From Actinomycetota bacterium (GTDB taxonomy: Bacteria; Actinomycetota; Actinomycetes; S36-B12; UBA10799): DNA of 64,000 nucleotides. A model generated the notes under the pieces. That model did no database searches. It was not told the origin of the DNA and saw nothing but the letters and a program-made list of their open reading frames with translations. The translations under genes and the position numbers were made by a program. Positions 37,694 through 46,342 of the stretch are shown in pieces. Location of the stretch: contig JACJWR010000004.1 in the NCBI GenBank assembly GCA_020637055.1, positions 226,841 through 290,840 on the forward strand. Direction: 5' to 3'. How positions within the stretch are numbered: the stretch's first letter is position 1; every line of letters starts with the position of its first letter.

Positions 37694-37696
37694 AAT
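37691..37696 (+). promoter_or_regulatory. candidate leaderless -10 box (TAGAAT) of the cysteine desulfurase gene
   Basis: TAGAAT lies eight bases before the GTG at 37705 and its first three bases are the stop codon of the decarboxylase gene. A promoter embedded in the upstream stop codon is implied. Confidence 0.45.
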
Positions 37697-37704
37697 CACC
37701 TCTC

Positions 37705-38904
37705 GTGCCGTCCCATTACCTCGACCACGCCGCCACCACCCCGGTGCGCCCGGAGGCCACGGCCGCGTGGCTCGCCGCCCCCGGCGGCAATGCCTCGAGC
37801 GTGCATGCGACCGGCCGGCGGGCCCGCCGGGTGTTGGAGGAGGCCCGTGAGGAGGTCGCCGATCGTTTGTCGGTGACCGCCTCGGACGTGGTCTTCACCT
37901 CCGGTGGCACCATGGCGGACAACCTTGCGGTGCGGGGCATCCACGCCGCGCGGACGGTTGCCGACCCGACGCGGGACACGATCGTGGTCTCCGCCGTGGA
38001 GCATCACGCGGTGCTCGACGCGGCCGCTGCGGTGCCGGGCGCCAGGGTCCACACACTGCCGGTCGACGAGCAGGGCCGGGTGAACACCGAGCACCTGGCG
38101 GATGTGCTGGCAGCGGAGGCCGGACGCGTGAGTCTGGTCTCGGTGATGTCGGCGAACAACGAGGTGGGCACCGCACAGCCGATCGCCGAGATCTCCGCCG
38201 TATGCCGTTCCGTCGGCGTACCGCTGCATATCGATGCGGTGCAATCGGTGGGCTGGTGGGGTGCGCCGCCGGCTGAAGGAGTCGCGTTCTCGGTGAGTGG
38301 CCACAAGTTCGGTGCCCCCGCCGGGATCGGGGCGCTGGTGTTGCCGGCGGGGGTCCCGTGCCAGCCGCTGATCGTCGGGGGAGGTCAGGAACGGAAGGTC
38401 CACTCCGGCACCTTGAACGTCGCCGGGGCGGCGGCGATGGCGGCCGCACTCGCGGCGGCGCTGGACTCGAACCTCGCCAGCGGCGAACCCGGGACGCCGC
38501 TGCCGCAACTGCGCGCAGAACTCGAGGCCGGGGTGGTGGCGGCCGCACCCGAGGCTCGCATCGTCGGTGGGGGCGACCGCCTGCCGGGTGTCGTCAGCGC
38601 GGTGTTCGACGGGTGCGAGGCCGATGCATTGTTGATGCTGCTCGACGCCGCCGGGATCGAGTGCTCCACCGGCAGTGCCTGCACGGCGGGCATCCCGGAA
38701 CCCAGCCACGTGCTCGCGGCGATGGGCGCGGACCCAGCCACCGCCCGCTCCGCACTGCGCTTCTCCCTCGGGTGGACCAGCACCAGGGCGGATGTGGAAG
38801 CGCTCGTGGACGCGCTGCCGGAAGCAGTGGCACGGGCGCGACGGGCGTCTGCCCGCCAGTCCGGCCGCCGCACCTCGCGCCGACTCTCGGGGACGGCAGT
38901 CTGA
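37705..38904 (+). CDS. cysteine desulfurase (IscS/NifS family)
   Basis: A 399-residue PLP enzyme that removes sulfur from cysteine. The N-terminus is YLDHAATTPVRPEA; the PLP site is HIDAVQSVG with the Schiff-base Lys in SVSGHKFGAPAG near residue 200; the sulfur-accepting Cys lies in ECSTGSACTAG. It overlaps mnmA by TGATG, so it probably supplies sulfur directly to tRNA 2-thiouridine synthesis. An Arg-rich C-terminal tail of about 20 residues follows the conserved domain. Confidence 0.93.
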   Translation: MPSHYLDHAATTPVRPEATAAWLAAPGGNASSVHATGRRARRVLEEAREEVADRLSVTASDVVFTSGGTMADNLAVRGIHAARTVADPTRDTIVVSAVEHHAVLDAAAAVPGARVHTLPVDEQGRVNTEHLADVLAAEAGRVSLVSVMSANNEVGTAQPIAEISAVCRSVGVPLHIDAVQSVGWWGAPPAEGVAFSVSGHKFGAPAGIGALVLPAGVPCQPLIVGGGQERKVHSGTLNVAGAAAMAAALAAALDSNLASGEPGTPLPQLRAELEAGVVAAAPEARIVGGGDRLPGVVSAVFDGCEADALLMLLDAAGIECSTGSACTAGIPEPSHVLAAMGADPATARSALRFSLGWTSTRADVEALVDALPEAVARARRASARQSGRRTSRRLSGTAV

Positions 38905-40046
38905 TGCGGGTGGTTGCGGCTATGTCAGGCGGCGTCGATTCCGCGGTCGCGGCGGCTCGGGCGGTGGCCGCCGGTCACGACGTCACCGGCGTGCATTTCG
39001 CGCTCTCGGCCGATCCGGCTGCCAGGCGTGAGGGTGCGCGGGGCTGTTGCACCCTTTCGGATGCCCGCGACGCCAGGCGGGCGGCGGACGTGATCGGCAT
39101 CCCGTTCTACGTGTGGGACCTCGCGGAACGCTTCGCCGAGGACGTGATCGACGACTTCCTGAGCGAATACGCCGCCGGTCGAACGCCCAACCCGTGTGTG
39201 CGCTGCAACGAGCGGATCAAGTTCGCCGCCGTCCTCGATCGGGCCCTGGACCTCGGATTCGACGCCGTCTGCACCGGCCACTACGCCCGCTTGGACCAGC
39301 GTCACGGGATCCCTCGACTCCGTCGGGCGGTCGATGCGGGCAAGGACCAGTCCTATGTGCTCGCGGTGCTCGACGCCGACCAACTCACCCACACTCTGCT
39401 GCCACTCGGAGACTCCACCAAGGCCGACGTACGCCAGGAGGCCGCAGCCCGGGGACTTGCGGTGGCGCGCAAGCCGGACAGCCACGACATCTGCTTCATC
39501 CCCGACGGTGACACCAGGGCCTGGCTGGCGCAGCGCCTCGGCGCCACGAACGGCCCGATCGTCGACGCCGACACCGACGAGGTGCTCGGTGAACACCAGG
39601 GTAGCTACGGCTTCACGATCGGTCAGCGCCGCGGGCTGAAGCTCACCCGGCCGGCGTCCGACGGGCGTCCGCGCTACGTCGTCGGAGTCGAACCGGGGTC
39701 GAACACGGTCTTCGTCGGCGGCGTGCACCGCCTCGCAGCCGATCGGATCCGTACCGCGGAGCCGCTGTGGTTGGATCCGCAGGGTGCGGCCGCGTTGGAG
39801 GAACCGCAGGATCTCTGGGCCCAGATCCGGGCACATGGCGAGCCAATGCGGGTCAGCGAGGTCGAGGCCGGCGAATCCGGGCTGTTGATCCGACTGGCCG
39901 AACCGGCCCGCGCGGTCGCAGCCGGTCAGACAGTGGTGCTCTACCGCGGCGACCAGGTGGTGGCCTCGGCGACGATCAGCCACTCGGGATCGATGGATCT
40001 ACCGGTTTCCGGCGTCGCGCCAGGCGTTCCCGCACCACCTCGCTGA
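38904..40046 (+). CDS. mnmA: tRNA-specific 2-thiouridylase
   Basis: A 380-residue enzyme that thiolates uridine 34 of Lys, Glu and Gln tRNAs. The PP-loop is AAMSGGVDSAVAA, the catalytic Cys pair is in NPCVRCNERIKF and SHDICFIPDGD, and GYGFTIGQRRGL-like GSYGFTIGQRRGLKL is present. The start ATG overlaps the desulfurase stop. The last 71 bases overlap the end of the convergent TRIC-like gene, and the extra C-terminal residues beyond the domain are poorly conserved in character. Confidence 0.95.
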   Translation: MRVVAAMSGGVDSAVAAARAVAAGHDVTGVHFALSADPAARREGARGCCTLSDARDARRAADVIGIPFYVWDLAERFAEDVIDDFLSEYAAGRTPNPCVRCNERIKFAAVLDRALDLGFDAVCTGHYARLDQRHGIPRLRRAVDAGKDQSYVLAVLDADQLTHTLLPLGDSTKADVRQEAAARGLAVARKPDSHDICFIPDGDTRAWLAQRLGATNGPIVDADTDEVLGEHQGSYGFTIGQRRGLKLTRPASDGRPRYVVGVEPGSNTVFVGGVHRLAADRIRTAEPLWLDPQGAAALEEPQDLWAQIRAHGEPMRVSEVEAGESGLLIRLAEPARAVAAGQTVVLYRGDQVVASATISHSGSMDLPVSGVAPGVPAPPR

Positions 40047-40710
40047 GGTCGATCGGCGCGGGGGTCCGGATGTCGAATCGGACGGCCGACCACTTCAGCA
40101 CGGCGGCGGTGGCCAAGGTGGCGGCTTCCGCAGTCAGCGGCGGTGCCCCGGCGCGGGCGAGGGTGACGTAGGTGATGGAGGCCAGCATCGCCGCGAAGGC
40201 GTGCCAGTGCCCTGGTTGGAAGGAGGTCGGAACCTCCCCGCAGAGCAGGTTCATCAGCAACCCGCCGCCGACCGAGGCCAGGACCCCGACGAAGACCACC
40301 GATACCGCCGGCAGGCCCAGTTGCAGCGACTTCTGGCACCCCAGCAGCACCCACACGCCCATCGTCGCAACGTCGAGCGCGTTGTAGGCGAAACCCCACG
40401 TCTGGGCCTTCTTGGCGAAGAAGAACCCGATCAGGGCACCGCTCGCGGCGTAGATCAGGAACCAGGGGTTGGCGAGGAAGGCGGGAGTGCCGAACTGCAG
40501 CACCACGTCCCGGATGACGCCGCCGCCCAGTCCGCTGAGGAAGGCGATCGCCACGATGCCCAAGAAGTCGAAGCCTTTGCGGGTGGCGTACAGCGCTCCC
40601 GCCAACGCTCCCACGGTGATCGCGAGGGCGTCGAACAGCGGCGGCAGGCTGATGATCTGCGGTGGCGCGGCGGCGGCCAACCCAGCGGCGGCCATGACCG
40701 TCGGCGTCAC
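39976..40710 (-). CDS. TRIC-like trimeric intracellular cation channel family (UPF0126) protein 1
   Basis: A 244-residue membrane protein with two glycine-rich repeats: GALAGALYATRKGFDFLGIV ... GLGGGVIRDVVLQ and LASVGGGLLMNLLCGEVP, with about seven hydrophobic segments. Bacterial TRIC proteins are small potassium-permeable channels. GTG at 40710 overlaps the stop of the paralogue upstream (GTGA). The 3' end lies inside mnmA on the other strand. Confidence 0.82.
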   Translation of the reverse strand: MTPTVMAAAGLAAAAPPQIISLPPLFDALAITVGALAGALYATRKGFDFLGIVAIAFLSGLGGGVIRDVVLQFGTPAFLANPWFLIYAASGALIGFFFAKKAQTWGFAYNALDVATMGVWVLLGCQKSLQLGLPAVSVVFVGVLASVGGGLLMNLLCGEVPTSFQPGHWHAFAAMLASITYVTLARAGAPPLTAEAATLATAAVLKWSAVRFDIRTPAPIDLSEVVRERLARRRKPVDPSIPSG

Positions 40711-41573
40711 TCGATGCGCTCCCCGTCGTCGGGTAGCGCGGCCGGCGCCGGGGAGTTCTCGCCCACCCAGATCGGGGCCGGCGGATCCTCTCCGAGCTCC
40801 ACCAACGCCGTTCGCGGATCGTCACCGCTGACCGACGATTCGCTCTTCTCGGCATCGGCGCCGCCGCGGTGCAGCGGCAGGTGCACATGGGGGCGGAACG
40901 TCGGCACCCGGGCGTGCGCGAACACGTGTGAGATCCGGTCGGTCATGTCCACCGGGGTGGGGGACTCCCAGCCCCGCCACAGGGCCAGGATCCGTACGAC
41001 GAAAACGGTGGCGATCGTGGCGATCTGATTCCAGAAAGTGGCCAGCCCCAGTTCGTACAGGCCCACGAAGACGATCGCCCCGATCAGTGCAGCGACACCG
41101 GAGAAGATGCCCGGTCGCAGGACCGCCGGGGCCTCGCCGCTGAGGAGATCCCGCAGCAGACCGCCGCCGATCGCCGTGACCATTCCCAGGAAGATCGCCG
41201 GAACGACTCCGAGGCCGAAGAAGATCGCCGCACTTGCCCCGAGGGCGACGAACAGGCCCATCGCCAAGGCATCCAGTCCGAGCAGCAGTCGCCTGAGTTT
41301 GCTGATCAGTCTGGCGAAGAAGAAGCCGAGCAAGGCGGCGAACGCGGCGGACAGCAGATACCGGGGGTCCGTGAGCACAACCGGCGTGCCTTTCTGCAGC
41401 AACACATCGCGCAGCAGCAAGCCGCCGAGGCCGGCGGCCGCGGCCAGTCCGAGCACACCGATGACGTCGAAACCGCGCCGCGCCGCATGTGACGCGCCCG
41501 CGACACCCCCTACCGCGACGGCGAGGTACGCACTCCATGCCGGTACTGACGGCAGCACGGTGTCGAAGGCCAC
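40707..41573 (-). CDS. TRIC-like (UPF0126) membrane protein 2 with acidic tail
   Basis: 288 residues. The same repeat motifs as the neighbour occur: GGVAGASHAARRGFDVIGVL, GLGGLLLRDVLLQKGTP and AIGGGLLRDLLSGEAP. About seven membrane segments end near residue 200; a soluble tail of about 85 residues is rich in Pro, Glu and Asp. GTG at 41573 follows TAGGCT by six bases. The two overlapping paralogues probably arose by duplication and could assemble together. Confidence 0.82.
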   Translation of the reverse strand: MAFDTVLPSVPAWSAYLAVAVGGVAGASHAARRGFDVIGVLGLAAAAGLGGLLLRDVLLQKGTPVVLTDPRYLLSAAFAALLGFFFARLISKLRRLLLGLDALAMGLFVALGASAAIFFGLGVVPAIFLGMVTAIGGGLLRDLLSGEAPAVLRPGIFSGVAALIGAIVFVGLYELGLATFWNQIATIATVFVVRILALWRGWESPTPVDMTDRISHVFAHARVPTFRPHVHLPLHRGGADAEKSESSVSGDDPRTALVELGEDPPAPIWVGENSPAPAALPDDGERIE

Positions 41574-41579
41574 GGCGCG

Positions 41580-41585
41580 AGCCTA
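41580..41585 (-). promoter_or_regulatory. candidate leaderless -10 box (TAGGCT) of the TRIC pair
   Basis: On the minus strand TAGGCT is followed by a six-base spacer and GTG at 41573. The box overlaps the last codons of the next upstream gene on the same strand. Confidence 0.45.
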
Positions 41586-41590
41586 CTTCG

Positions 41591-42706
41591 TCATGCCGAC
41601 CGGAAGTAGCCCGTGATGTCCACCATGAACTGCGTCGGGCCGCCTTGGCACCACACTTTGAGCCGGCCGTTGGCCGACGCCGGGACGGTGAGCCCGTTGG
41701 CCAGCGTCACGCCGGCCGACTGCCAGTTGATGGCGCTGGTGTTGGGCGTGGTGGCGGTACCGCCGGCAGCCAGCCGCAGATGGCCGGAGTTCTGCGTCTG
41801 GGTAACCGTCAAGTTGATGGTGAGAGCAGTGGAATTGAGTGGAATCACGTTGGCGGCGATGACGGCCCCGGTGCTCGGGTTGCGGGAGTTGCGGATGCTG
41901 AACTCCCGGTTCGCGCCAGCCCCCAGTGGGCCGCTGGCATCGGGCGCCATGTTGAACCGGGAGTCGTAGGCCCGGATCGGCTCGATGGGTGTGTAGGCCC
42001 CGGCCGAACTCGGGCCACCGAGTAGCCGCCATCGACCCGGGGTGCCGGTTTGCACGCAGATCCACAGCTCACCGGTGCTGGTCATGAGTAGGGCGCCGGC
42101 GTTCCAGTTGCCCGATGTCGGTACCGCCGACCGGGCGCTGGCCAAGAACAGTGGCGGACCGGATTCCGAGCCGGCATACACCCCGACGCCGGTTCCGGCG
42201 TTCCCGTACACCCCGAATCCGGATCCCGCCTCGCCGAAACTGGCGATCCCGTTCGCCGTGCTGGCGTTGACGCCGAACAGGCTTCCGGAGGCACGTAGCC
42301 CGGTGCCGTTCGCCCCGGTGGACGTCACCACCAGTGTGCGCGAGGCCAAGCTGGTGAGGGAGGTTTGCGATCCGCCGGCGTCGTTGGCGGCGCCGTATTG
42401 CATCGTGCCCACCGCCGCGGCGGCCGGGCCTGCCGCCGCCAAGGCGCTCACGCCGGCGACACCGGCCCCGAGGCCGCCGAGTAGCACTGCCCGGCGCGAC
42501 CGCAGGGCTCCGCCGCTGGTGTTCTGCGGCCCTTCGGCCGCTGGGGTGTTCCGGCTGGTCGGGATTTGCGCTCGCAGGTGAGCCACTTCCGCCCGCAATG
42601 CGGCGACCTCGGCACGTAGTTCGGCCACCGTCGCCGCGTCCTGCGGCGGTGTTGCGTGCGAGTTCACAGGGTGGTCCGCAGCCGGGGTGGATTCGTCGAT
42701 AGCCAT
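41591..42706 (-). CDS. exported protein with coiled-coil N-terminus, Tat-like signal and C-terminal YDSR domain
   Basis: 371 residues of unknown function. Residues ~25-55 form a heptad-like coiled coil (VAELRAEVAALRAEVAHLRA). RSRRAVLLGGLGAGVAGVSA then looks like a twin-arginine signal or membrane anchor, preceded by this unusual cytoplasmic coil. A Gly/Ser-rich region (GVYGNAGTGVGVYAGS) resembles repetitive fibre sequence. The last ~135 residues begin PIRAYDSRF, continue with GHLRLA and INWQSAG and end VDITGYF; the same domain occurs three times in the RCC1 protein at 57-61 kb. ATG at 42706 has AAGGAG upstream. Probably surface-located. Confidence 0.7.
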   Translation of the reverse strand: MAIDESTPAADHPVNSHATPPQDAATVAELRAEVAALRAEVAHLRAQIPTSRNTPAAEGPQNTSGGALRSRRAVLLGGLGAGVAGVSALAAAGPAAAAVGTMQYGAANDAGGSQTSLTSLASRTLVVTSTGANGTGLRASGSLFGVNASTANGIASFGEAGSGFGVYGNAGTGVGVYAGSESGPPLFLASARSAVPTSGNWNAGALLMTSTGELWICVQTGTPGRWRLLGGPSSAGAYTPIEPIRAYDSRFNMAPDASGPLGAGANREFSIRNSRNPSTGAVIAANVIPLNSTALTINLTVTQTQNSGHLRLAAGGTATTPNTSAINWQSAGVTLANGLTVPASANGRLKVWCQGGPTQFMVDITGYFRSA

Positions 42707-42755
42707 GGTGCTCCTTCGCCCCGGGACGATCGCTCGCCAGTCGGTGGGCAAAGAC

Positions 42756-42761
42756 TAACCT
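42756..42761 (+). promoter_or_regulatory. candidate leaderless -10 box (TAACCT) of the MetE-like gene
   Basis: TAACCT is followed by a six-base spacer and GTG at 42768. The whole divergent intergenic region is only 61 bp. Confidence 0.45.
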
Positions 42762-42767
42762 GCACGG

Positions 42768-43823
42768 GTGGATGGCAACCAGCAGCAACCGTGGTCCGGC
42801 GGCCCGATCGCGGTGTCGCAAGGGTCGTTCCCGGGGTCGGACCCGCGGGAACCGGTACGGATCATGTCCGGCGAGAATCCGGACCTGCCCAGCGTTCCGG
42901 AACTGCCCGGACGGGGTCCCGGCGCCGACATGATCGGACGTGCGTTGTCGTTGCTGGCGCAGGTCGCCCCGGAGTTCGCGGGCGAGACCACCTCCAGTGG
43001 ATGGCGGCTGGCCGGGCGGGTGACCGATCCGGGAACCCGGGCGATGCGGCGGGCGGACTCCTGGCTGGCGCAGGACGTCGAGGCCTGCGAGGAGGGGTAT
43101 CACGCAGCCCCGGCGATCAAGGTCGCGGTCGCGGGACCGTGGACCCTGGCAGCGAACGTCGAATTGCGCGGCGGCCACCGGATGTTGGCCGATCCAGGTG
43201 CCATGCGCGATCTGCGGGATGCCTATCCGGAGGTGGTGCGACGCCTGGCGGGCCGGATGCGCCGGAGTTGGCCGCAGGTCACGCTGCAGATCGACGAACC
43301 TTCGCTGCCGGCCGTGCTCGCCGCCGGTATCGCCACCCCCAGCGGGTTGGATGCCTACCGATCCGTCTCGACCGAGGAGGCCCACAAGGCGCTCTCCGAG
43401 GCCGTCCGGGCGGCCCGGGAGTCCGGTGCCGCGACTGTGCTGCACTGCTGTGCGGTGCCGGCGCCGCTCGCGCTCCTGCGCAGCGTCGGAGTCGATGCCC
43501 TGTCCCTGGATCTCACCGGCCAGACGCCCGACGGCCGGGGTGGCCAGGATGAGGAGCAACTCGGCCAGCTGCTCGAGTCGGAGGGTTCGCTGGTCGCCGG
43601 GGTGGTGGCCTGGGCAGTCGACGGGCCGACGGCGCCCGTGACCGCTACCGTCGGCTCTGTGATGGCGCTCCTCGACCGCTTGGGCATCCCGCTGGACTCT
43701 TGCGCCGCCCGGTTGGCGGTGAGCACCCCGTGCGGTCTGGCCGGCGCCAGTCCGGTCGGCGCGCGCGCCACCACCATCCGTGCGGCCGAGGTGTCCGCCG
43801 TACTCGCCCGGGAGGTGGCATGA
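42768..43823 (+). CDS. MetE C-terminal-domain-like protein (cobalamin-independent methionine synthase family)
   Basis: A 351-residue protein about half the size of MetE, matching only its catalytic C-terminal barrel. Zinc-ligand candidates are conserved: His and Cys in TVLHCCAVP and Cys in STPCGLAGA; the substrate region LQIDEPSLPAV is also typical. Such short MetE-like proteins sit upstream of ligA in many actinobacteria; whether they methylate homocysteine, perhaps from an unusual donor, is not settled. The stop overlaps the ligA start (ATGA). Confidence 0.8.
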   Translation: MDGNQQQPWSGGPIAVSQGSFPGSDPREPVRIMSGENPDLPSVPELPGRGPGADMIGRALSLLAQVAPEFAGETTSSGWRLAGRVTDPGTRAMRRADSWLAQDVEACEEGYHAAPAIKVAVAGPWTLAANVELRGGHRMLADPGAMRDLRDAYPEVVRRLAGRMRRSWPQVTLQIDEPSLPAVLAAGIATPSGLDAYRSVSTEEAHKALSEAVRAARESGAATVLHCCAVPAPLALLRSVGVDALSLDLTGQTPDGRGGQDEEQLGQLLESEGSLVAGVVAWAVDGPTAPVTATVGSVMALLDRLGIPLDSCAARLAVSTPCGLAGASPVGARATTIRAAEVSAVLAREVA

Positions 43824-46003
43824 GCACCGCGGCCGATGACGCCGAGGTCCGTGCCCGCTGGCAGGAACTCGTCGATGCGATCGATGCGGCCCGCGTGGCC
43901 TACTACGGCCACGACGCCCCAACCATCTCGGACGCCGAATACGACGTGCTGTTCGCCGAACTCACCGCGTTGGAGGCTGAACACCCGACGCTGGTGACCG
44001 GTGATTCGCCGACCCAGACGGTCGGTGGCGAACGGGCCGAGATGTTCGAACCGGTTGAGCACCTCGAGCGGATGTTGAGCCTGGACAACGTCTTCGACAC
44101 CGACGAGTTGCAGGCCTGGTTCGACCGGTTGGCCCGGGAGTTGGGTGCGGTGCCCGAACTGGTCTGTGAACTCAAGATCGACGGGTTGGCGGTGGACGCC
44201 GTCTACCGGGAAGGCCGGTTGGCTTCGCTGGCGACCCGGGGGGATGGGCGGATCGGGGAGGACGTCACCGCGAACGTGGCCTGGATGACGTGTGTGCCGG
44301 TGGCCCTGCACACGCATCCGGACGGCCCGCCGCTGCCCGAAGTGCTCGAGGTGCGGGGCGAGGTCTTCTTCAACTTGGACGACTTCGCCGAGATCAACGA
44401 CCACATGCTCGACCTCGGACGCACGCCCTACGCCAACCCCCGAAACGCCGCCGCCGGCACTTTGCGGCAGCGCGTCGACCGTCGGGTGGCAGAACTCGAC
44501 GCGGCTCGGGCGGCAGGCAGCACCCGGGTGTCCAGGCTGCAGGCAGAGGCCGACCGGGCCAAGGACCTGTTGCGTCGACTCCGTCTCGTGGTCCACGGAC
44601 TCGGCCGGGCGGACGGATTTGCGCCCACGACGCTGAGTGACGCCTACGCGGCCATCGAATCGTGGGGTCTGCCCACGGCGGCCACCACCCGACTCGTCGA
44701 CGACCAAGTTGCGGTGCGCGACTACATCGAATCGTTCGCCGAGACCCGCACCGGCATCGCCCACGACATCGACGGGGTGGTGGTGAAGGTGGATTCGCTG
44801 GCGCTGCAGGGACGGCTCGGTGCGACGTCGCGGGCACCCCGTTGGGCGATCGCCTACAAATACCCGCCCGAAGTGGTGCGAACCCGTCTGCTCGATATCC
44901 GCGTGAACGTCGGCCGGACCGGCCGGGTGACGCCCTACGGGGTCATGGCCCCGGTGAAGGTATCCGGCACCACCGTCGAGATGGCCACTCTGCACAACGC
45001 CAGCGAGGTCAAGCGCAAGGGCGTGCTAATCGGCGACATGGTGTTCCTGCGCAAGGCCGGCGAGATCATCCCGGAGATCCTCGGTCCGGTGGTGGAGGTG
45101 CGCGACGGCAGCGAACGCGCCTTCGTGATGCCCACCCATTGTCCCTCCTGCGGCACTGAACTGCGCCCGGAGAAGGAGGGCGACGTCGATATCCGCTGCC
45201 CCAACGCGCGCAGTTGCCCGGCGCAGTTGCGCGAGCGCCTGTTCCACATCGGTTCCCGCTCCGCGCTCGACATCGAAGGCCTCGGGTGGAAGGCCGCCGG
45301 CGCGTTGCTCGACGATGGCCTGCTGACCAGTGAAGCCGGCCTGTTCGACCTCACCGCCGAAGACCTGCTGCGTTCGCCGTTCTTCACCGCCGCCGACTCC
45401 ACCGCCGGCGACGTGCGACTGTCCGAGAACGCACGCAAGTTCCTCGCGTCGTTGGCCGCAGCCAAGGATCGCGATCTCTGGCGGGTGTTGGTGGCGCTCA
45501 GCATCCGCCACGTCGGGCCCACCGCGGCCCGGGAACTCGCGCGGGTGTTCGGATCCATGGTCGAATTGCGGGCGGCCGACGTCGAACAGTTGAGTGCGGT
45601 GGAGGGAGTCGGCGCCGTGATCGCAGCGGCATTCCAGGAGTGGTTCGAGGTCGATTGGCACGTCGAGATCGTCGATTCCTGGGCCGCAGCGGGCGTCCGG
45701 ATGGCCGACCAGAGGTCATCCGCGCCACGACACCTGGAGGGGTTGTCGGTGGTGGTCACCGGCACGCTCGCGGGTTTCACCAGGGACCAGGCCACGGCAG
45801 CCCTGCAGGATGCGGGGGCGAAAGTCACCGGCTCGGTGTCCAAGCGGACCGGTTTCGTGGTGGTGGGGGAGAACCCGGGGAGCAAGTTCGACAAGGCCAT
45901 ATCGCTCGGCGTGCCGGTGCTCGACGAGGCAGGCCTGCAGGTGTTGCTCGAATCCGGTGCGGAGGCGGCCCGGGAAGTGGCGCAGGCTCCGTCGGGCCAG
46001 TGA
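43820..46003 (+). CDS. ligA: NAD-dependent DNA ligase
   Basis: 727 residues. The Ia domain (YYGHDAPTISDAEYD) binds NMN, the adenylated Lys is in CELKIDGLAVD, then OB fold (NVGRTGRVTPYGVM), a four-Cys zinc finger (HCPSCGTEL and CPNARSCPAQ), HhH repeats (DIEGLGWKAAG; VEGVGAVIA) and a BRCT domain (LEGLSVVVTGTL). It seals nicks in replication and repair. Between NPRNAAAGTLRQ and LRLVVHGLG there is an insertion of about 30 residues (AARAAGSTRVSRLQAEADRA) longer than I recall for the family. ATG overlaps the MetE-like stop. Confidence 0.97.
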   Translation: MSTAADDAEVRARWQELVDAIDAARVAYYGHDAPTISDAEYDVLFAELTALEAEHPTLVTGDSPTQTVGGERAEMFEPVEHLERMLSLDNVFDTDELQAWFDRLARELGAVPELVCELKIDGLAVDAVYREGRLASLATRGDGRIGEDVTANVAWMTCVPVALHTHPDGPPLPEVLEVRGEVFFNLDDFAEINDHMLDLGRTPYANPRNAAAGTLRQRVDRRVAELDAARAAGSTRVSRLQAEADRAKDLLRRLRLVVHGLGRADGFAPTTLSDAYAAIESWGLPTAATTRLVDDQVAVRDYIESFAETRTGIAHDIDGVVVKVDSLALQGRLGATSRAPRWAIAYKYPPEVVRTRLLDIRVNVGRTGRVTPYGVMAPVKVSGTTVEMATLHNASEVKRKGVLIGDMVFLRKAGEIIPEILGPVVEVRDGSERAFVMPTHCPSCGTELRPEKEGDVDIRCPNARSCPAQLRERLFHIGSRSALDIEGLGWKAAGALLDDGLLTSEAGLFDLTAEDLLRSPFFTAADSTAGDVRLSENARKFLASLAAAKDRDLWRVLVALSIRHVGPTAARELARVFGSMVELRAADVEQLSAVEGVGAVIAAAFQEWFEVDWHVEIVDSWAAAGVRMADQRSSAPRHLEGLSVVVTGTLAGFTRDQATAALQDAGAKVTGSVSKRTGFVVVGENPGSKFDKAISLGVPVLDEAGLQVLLESGAEAAREVAQAPSGQ

Positions 46004-46023
46004 GGGCCGCTCGGCGTCCCGCG

Positions 46024-46029
46024 TAGACT
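46024..46029 (+). promoter_or_regulatory. candidate leaderless -10 box (TAGACT) of gatCAB
   Basis: TAGACT lies exactly seven bases before the gatC ATG at 46037 and there is no Shine-Dalgarno between, so the gatCAB operon probably has a leaderless transcript starting at the A of ATG. Confidence 0.6.
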
Positions 46030-46036
46030 CGGCCGC

Positions 46037-46342
46037 ATGCCCCATGAACCCCTCACCCCCGCCGACGTGGCGCATCTGGCCCACCTCGCGCGGATCAACC
46101 TGCCCGCCGACTCGCTCGGCCACTACGCCGACCAGCTCGATGCGATCCTCGATGCCGTCAGTCGAGTCGCCGAGGTAGCGGCCGAGGAAGTTCCGCCGAT
46201 GTCGCATCCGCAAGACATTGCGAACGTGACCAGGGCAGATGTCGTGGTCGAAGGGCTCACCCGGGACGACGCCCTGGCCGCTGCCCCGGCCGTGGAGGAT
46301 GACAGGTTCCGCGTCCCGCGCATCTTGGAGGACGCCGAATGA
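46037..46342 (+). CDS. gatC: Asp/Glu-tRNA amidotransferase subunit C
   Basis: 101 residues. LTPADVAHLAHLARINLPAD and the C-terminal VEDDRFRVPRILEDAE are typical GatC. It stabilises GatA in the complex that converts Glu-tRNA(Gln) and Asp-tRNA(Asn) to the amidated forms. It overlaps gatA by ATGA. Confidence 0.95.
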   Translation: MPHEPLTPADVAHLAHLARINLPADSLGHYADQLDAILDAVSRVAEVAAEEVPPMSHPQDIANVTRADVVVEGLTRDDALAAAPAVEDDRFRVPRILEDAE

